This document shows, piece after piece, positions 62,757 through 64,000 of a stretch of 64,000 bases of DNA (within the stretch, counting starts at the first letter, position 1; every line of letters begins with the position of its first letter). The stretch is from NCBI RefSeq assembly GCF_002944315.1, contig NZ_CP024314.1, positions 2,170,001 through 2,234,000 on the forward strand, written 5' to 3'. The notes below the pieces were generated by a model, which saw nothing but the letters and a program-made list of their open reading frames with translations, searched no databases and was not told the origin of the DNA. Source of the stretch: Rhizobium sp. NXC24. Its GTDB lineage: Bacteria > Pseudomonadota > Alphaproteobacteria > Rhizobiales > Rhizobiaceae. A program made the translations under genes and the position numbers.

Positions 62757-63848
62757 ATGAGCAATCCGTCCGAATTTCTTTGGTATATCCCGAACGACGT
62801 CAAAGCCGGCCATCGTGGCGATTCCAGCGTCGAGAACCATAACAGCCTGGAGAGGCTAACCACCCACGCAAAGGCGCTGGAGGAACACGGCTGGAAGGGC
62901 GCGCTCATCGGCACCGGCTGGGGCAGACCCGACACCTTCACGGTGGCGACTTCGCTTGCCGCGCGCACCACCACCTTCGAGCCACTTATCGCGGTCCGCC
63001 CTGGCTATTGGCGGCCGGCAAACTTCGCGACTGCTGCCGCCACGCTCGACCATTTGTCCGGCGGGCGCGTGCGCGTCAACATCGTGTCTGGCCAGGACGA
63101 CCTTGCCGCCTACGGCGACAGCGAAGGCGACCAGGCCCATCGTTATGACCGCACCAAGGAGTTTATGCGGCTGGTTCGCAGACTGTGGACGGAAGAGAAT
63201 GTCACCTATGCCGGCGAGCACTTCTGGGTCACCGGATCGACCGCGATGCCGCGCATCGAGGTCCGCGGCGACCGGCGGCATCCCAAGCTCTATTTCGGCG
63301 GCGCCTCCGAGGCGGCCGAGCGGGTGGCCGCCACCGAGGCCGATGTCCAGCTTTTCTGGGGCGAACCCCTCGACGGCGTCCGGGAGCGGATCGGGCGGCT
63401 GAGGGCGCTGAGCAAAGAACTCGAACGCGACTTGCCGCCGCTGGAGTTCGGGTTGCGGATCACCACGCTGGTTCGCGACACCACGGAACAAGCCTGGGCC
63501 GATGCCGAGGCGAAGGTCGCCGAGATGGTAAAGAACAAGGGCGCCGGCTGGAACGACCACCGGCAGGCCGTGGCGGTTGGCCAGAAGCGGCTGCTCGATC
63601 TGCACGCGCGCGGCGATGTCCTTGACGACAACCTCTATACCGCGCCGGGCAGGTTCGGTGGCGGCGGCGCCGGCACCACCTGGCTGGTGGGATCGGCCGC
63701 GGACGTTGCCCGTTCGCTACGCAAGTATCGGGATCTCGGCATCACGCATTTCGTGCTCTCCGACACGCCGTACCTGTCCGAGATCAAGCGCCAGGGCAAT
63801 CAACTGCTTCCGCTACTGCGCAGCATCGAAATCAGGCTTCCAGATTAG
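62757..63848 (+). CDS. LLM-class FMNH2-dependent monooxygenase (SsuD-like)
   Basis: A 363-residue bacterial-luciferase-like protein close to alkanesulfonate monooxygenase: FLWYIPNDVKAGHRGDS at the start, HAKALEEHGWKGALIGTGWGRPDTFTVATSLAARTT, the RPGYWRPANFATAAATLDHLSGGRVRVNIVSGQ block, and a flexible arginine-containing loop near GRFGGGGAGTTWLVG. It would use reduced FMN and O2 to cleave C-S or oxidise a similar bond. No reductase gene is adjacent; an FMN reductase is encoded at 41297-41851 under other control. The preceding importer may bring in its substrate. Confidence 0.86.
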   Translation: MSNPSEFLWYIPNDVKAGHRGDSSVENHNSLERLTTHAKALEEHGWKGALIGTGWGRPDTFTVATSLAARTTTFEPLIAVRPGYWRPANFATAAATLDHLSGGRVRVNIVSGQDDLAAYGDSEGDQAHRYDRTKEFMRLVRRLWTEENVTYAGEHFWVTGSTAMPRIEVRGDRRHPKLYFGGASEAAERVAATEADVQLFWGEPLDGVRERIGRLRALSKELERDLPPLEFGLRITTLVRDTTEQAWADAEAKVAEMVKNKGAGWNDHRQAVAVGQKRLLDLHARGDVLDDNLYTAPGRFGGGGAGTTWLVGSAADVARSLRKYRDLGITHFVLSDTPYLSEIKRQGNQLLPLLRSIEIRLPD

Positions 63849-63960
63849 CGAGCCGTAGGCGAATATCCAAAGTGCATCGCCTTGCGATTCCTGATACAGC
63901 CGCCTCGCCAGCGCGTCCAGTTCGTCTTCCGCGCGTCCTGCAGATGGGCCACGTCCCCGT
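63813..63960 (-). pseudogene. Truncated ChaC-like gamma-glutamylcyclotransferase fragment
   Basis: On the minus strand, about 63950 down to 63813 reads DELDALARRLYQESQGDALWIFAYGSLIWKPDFDAAQ and then a stop. The WIFAYGSLIWKP stretch is the N-terminal glycine-loop signature of ChaC-type cyclotransferases, which continue for another 150 residues. Here the frame ends at once, overlapping the last codons of the monooxygenase gene. No clear start codon is visible in the same frame. It looks like a remnant left where the transporter/monooxygenase operon was inserted. Confidence 0.55.
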
Positions 63961-64000
63961 TATCGGCTGCCATCCAAGCACCCGCATCGCGACCGGGGTG

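Overview
The window looks like an accessory catabolic region of a Rhizobium-type alphaproteobacterium, possibly on a plasmid or chromid, although nothing in it proves the replicon. The evidence is high GC, tightly overlapping (ATGA) operons, many ABC uptake systems beside small catabolic operons, a typical rhizobial palindromic repeat between etfB and etfA, and a biuret hydrolase that I recognise as very close to the characterised BiuH of Rhizobium leguminosarum bv. viciae 3841. No rRNA, tRNA, CRISPR array, replication gene or complete insertion sequence was seen.

Layout. 1-6.1 kb: the end of a HAD phosphatase gene, an internally deleted outer-membrane protein remnant, a winged-helix/TPR membrane protein, an MscS-type channel and a lipoprotein. 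6.1-13.6 kb: a GntR regulator with three copies of a TTGCATACAC-type site, and a divergent operon holding a BMP-type ABC importer, BiuH, a second isochorismatase-fold hydrolase and a cupin. 13.8-23.6 kb: a guanidine-I riboswitch with its own terminator, then a nitrate/taurine-type ABC importer, two DUF1989 subunits (carboxyguanidine deiminase), a biotin-dependent guanidine/urea carboxylase and allophanate hydrolase. The biuret and guanidine routes both end in allophanate, so the single AtzF can serve both. 24.3-32.5 kb: an operon with a split Rieske oxygenase, a GST, an 8-oxoguanine-deaminase-like amidohydrolase and a second BMP-type importer, probably for oxidising a purine- or pterin-like base. 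32.8-38.8 kb: a LysR regulator and a glutarate module (CoA-transferase, glutaryl-CoA dehydrogenase, EtfBA, 3-hydroxyacyl-CoA dehydrogenase).

38.9-53.9 kb is the most original part. Six good copies of a TGCTAACGTTAGCA-type palindrome, plus a weaker copy, lie upstream of every operon and of the LacI-family gene itself, so the genes appear to form one local regulon. Its members are a D-2-hydroxyacid dehydrogenase, an APH-fold kinase, an extradiol dioxygenase, a branched-chain-type ABC importer with a fused LivM-LivG, a zinc-type dehydrogenase, an NAD(P)H:FMN reductase, a cupin, an enolase paralogue with a changed active site, a carboxymuconolactone-decarboxylase-like protein and a fumarylacetoacetase-family protein. 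I do not know a described pathway with this set of genes.

54-64 kb: an ISL3-type transposase remnant, a DUF1254 protein, an intact outer-membrane barrel related to the remnant at 0.5 kb, a ribose-type ABC importer with two permeases, an SsuD-like flavin monooxygenase and a truncated ChaC-like fragment.
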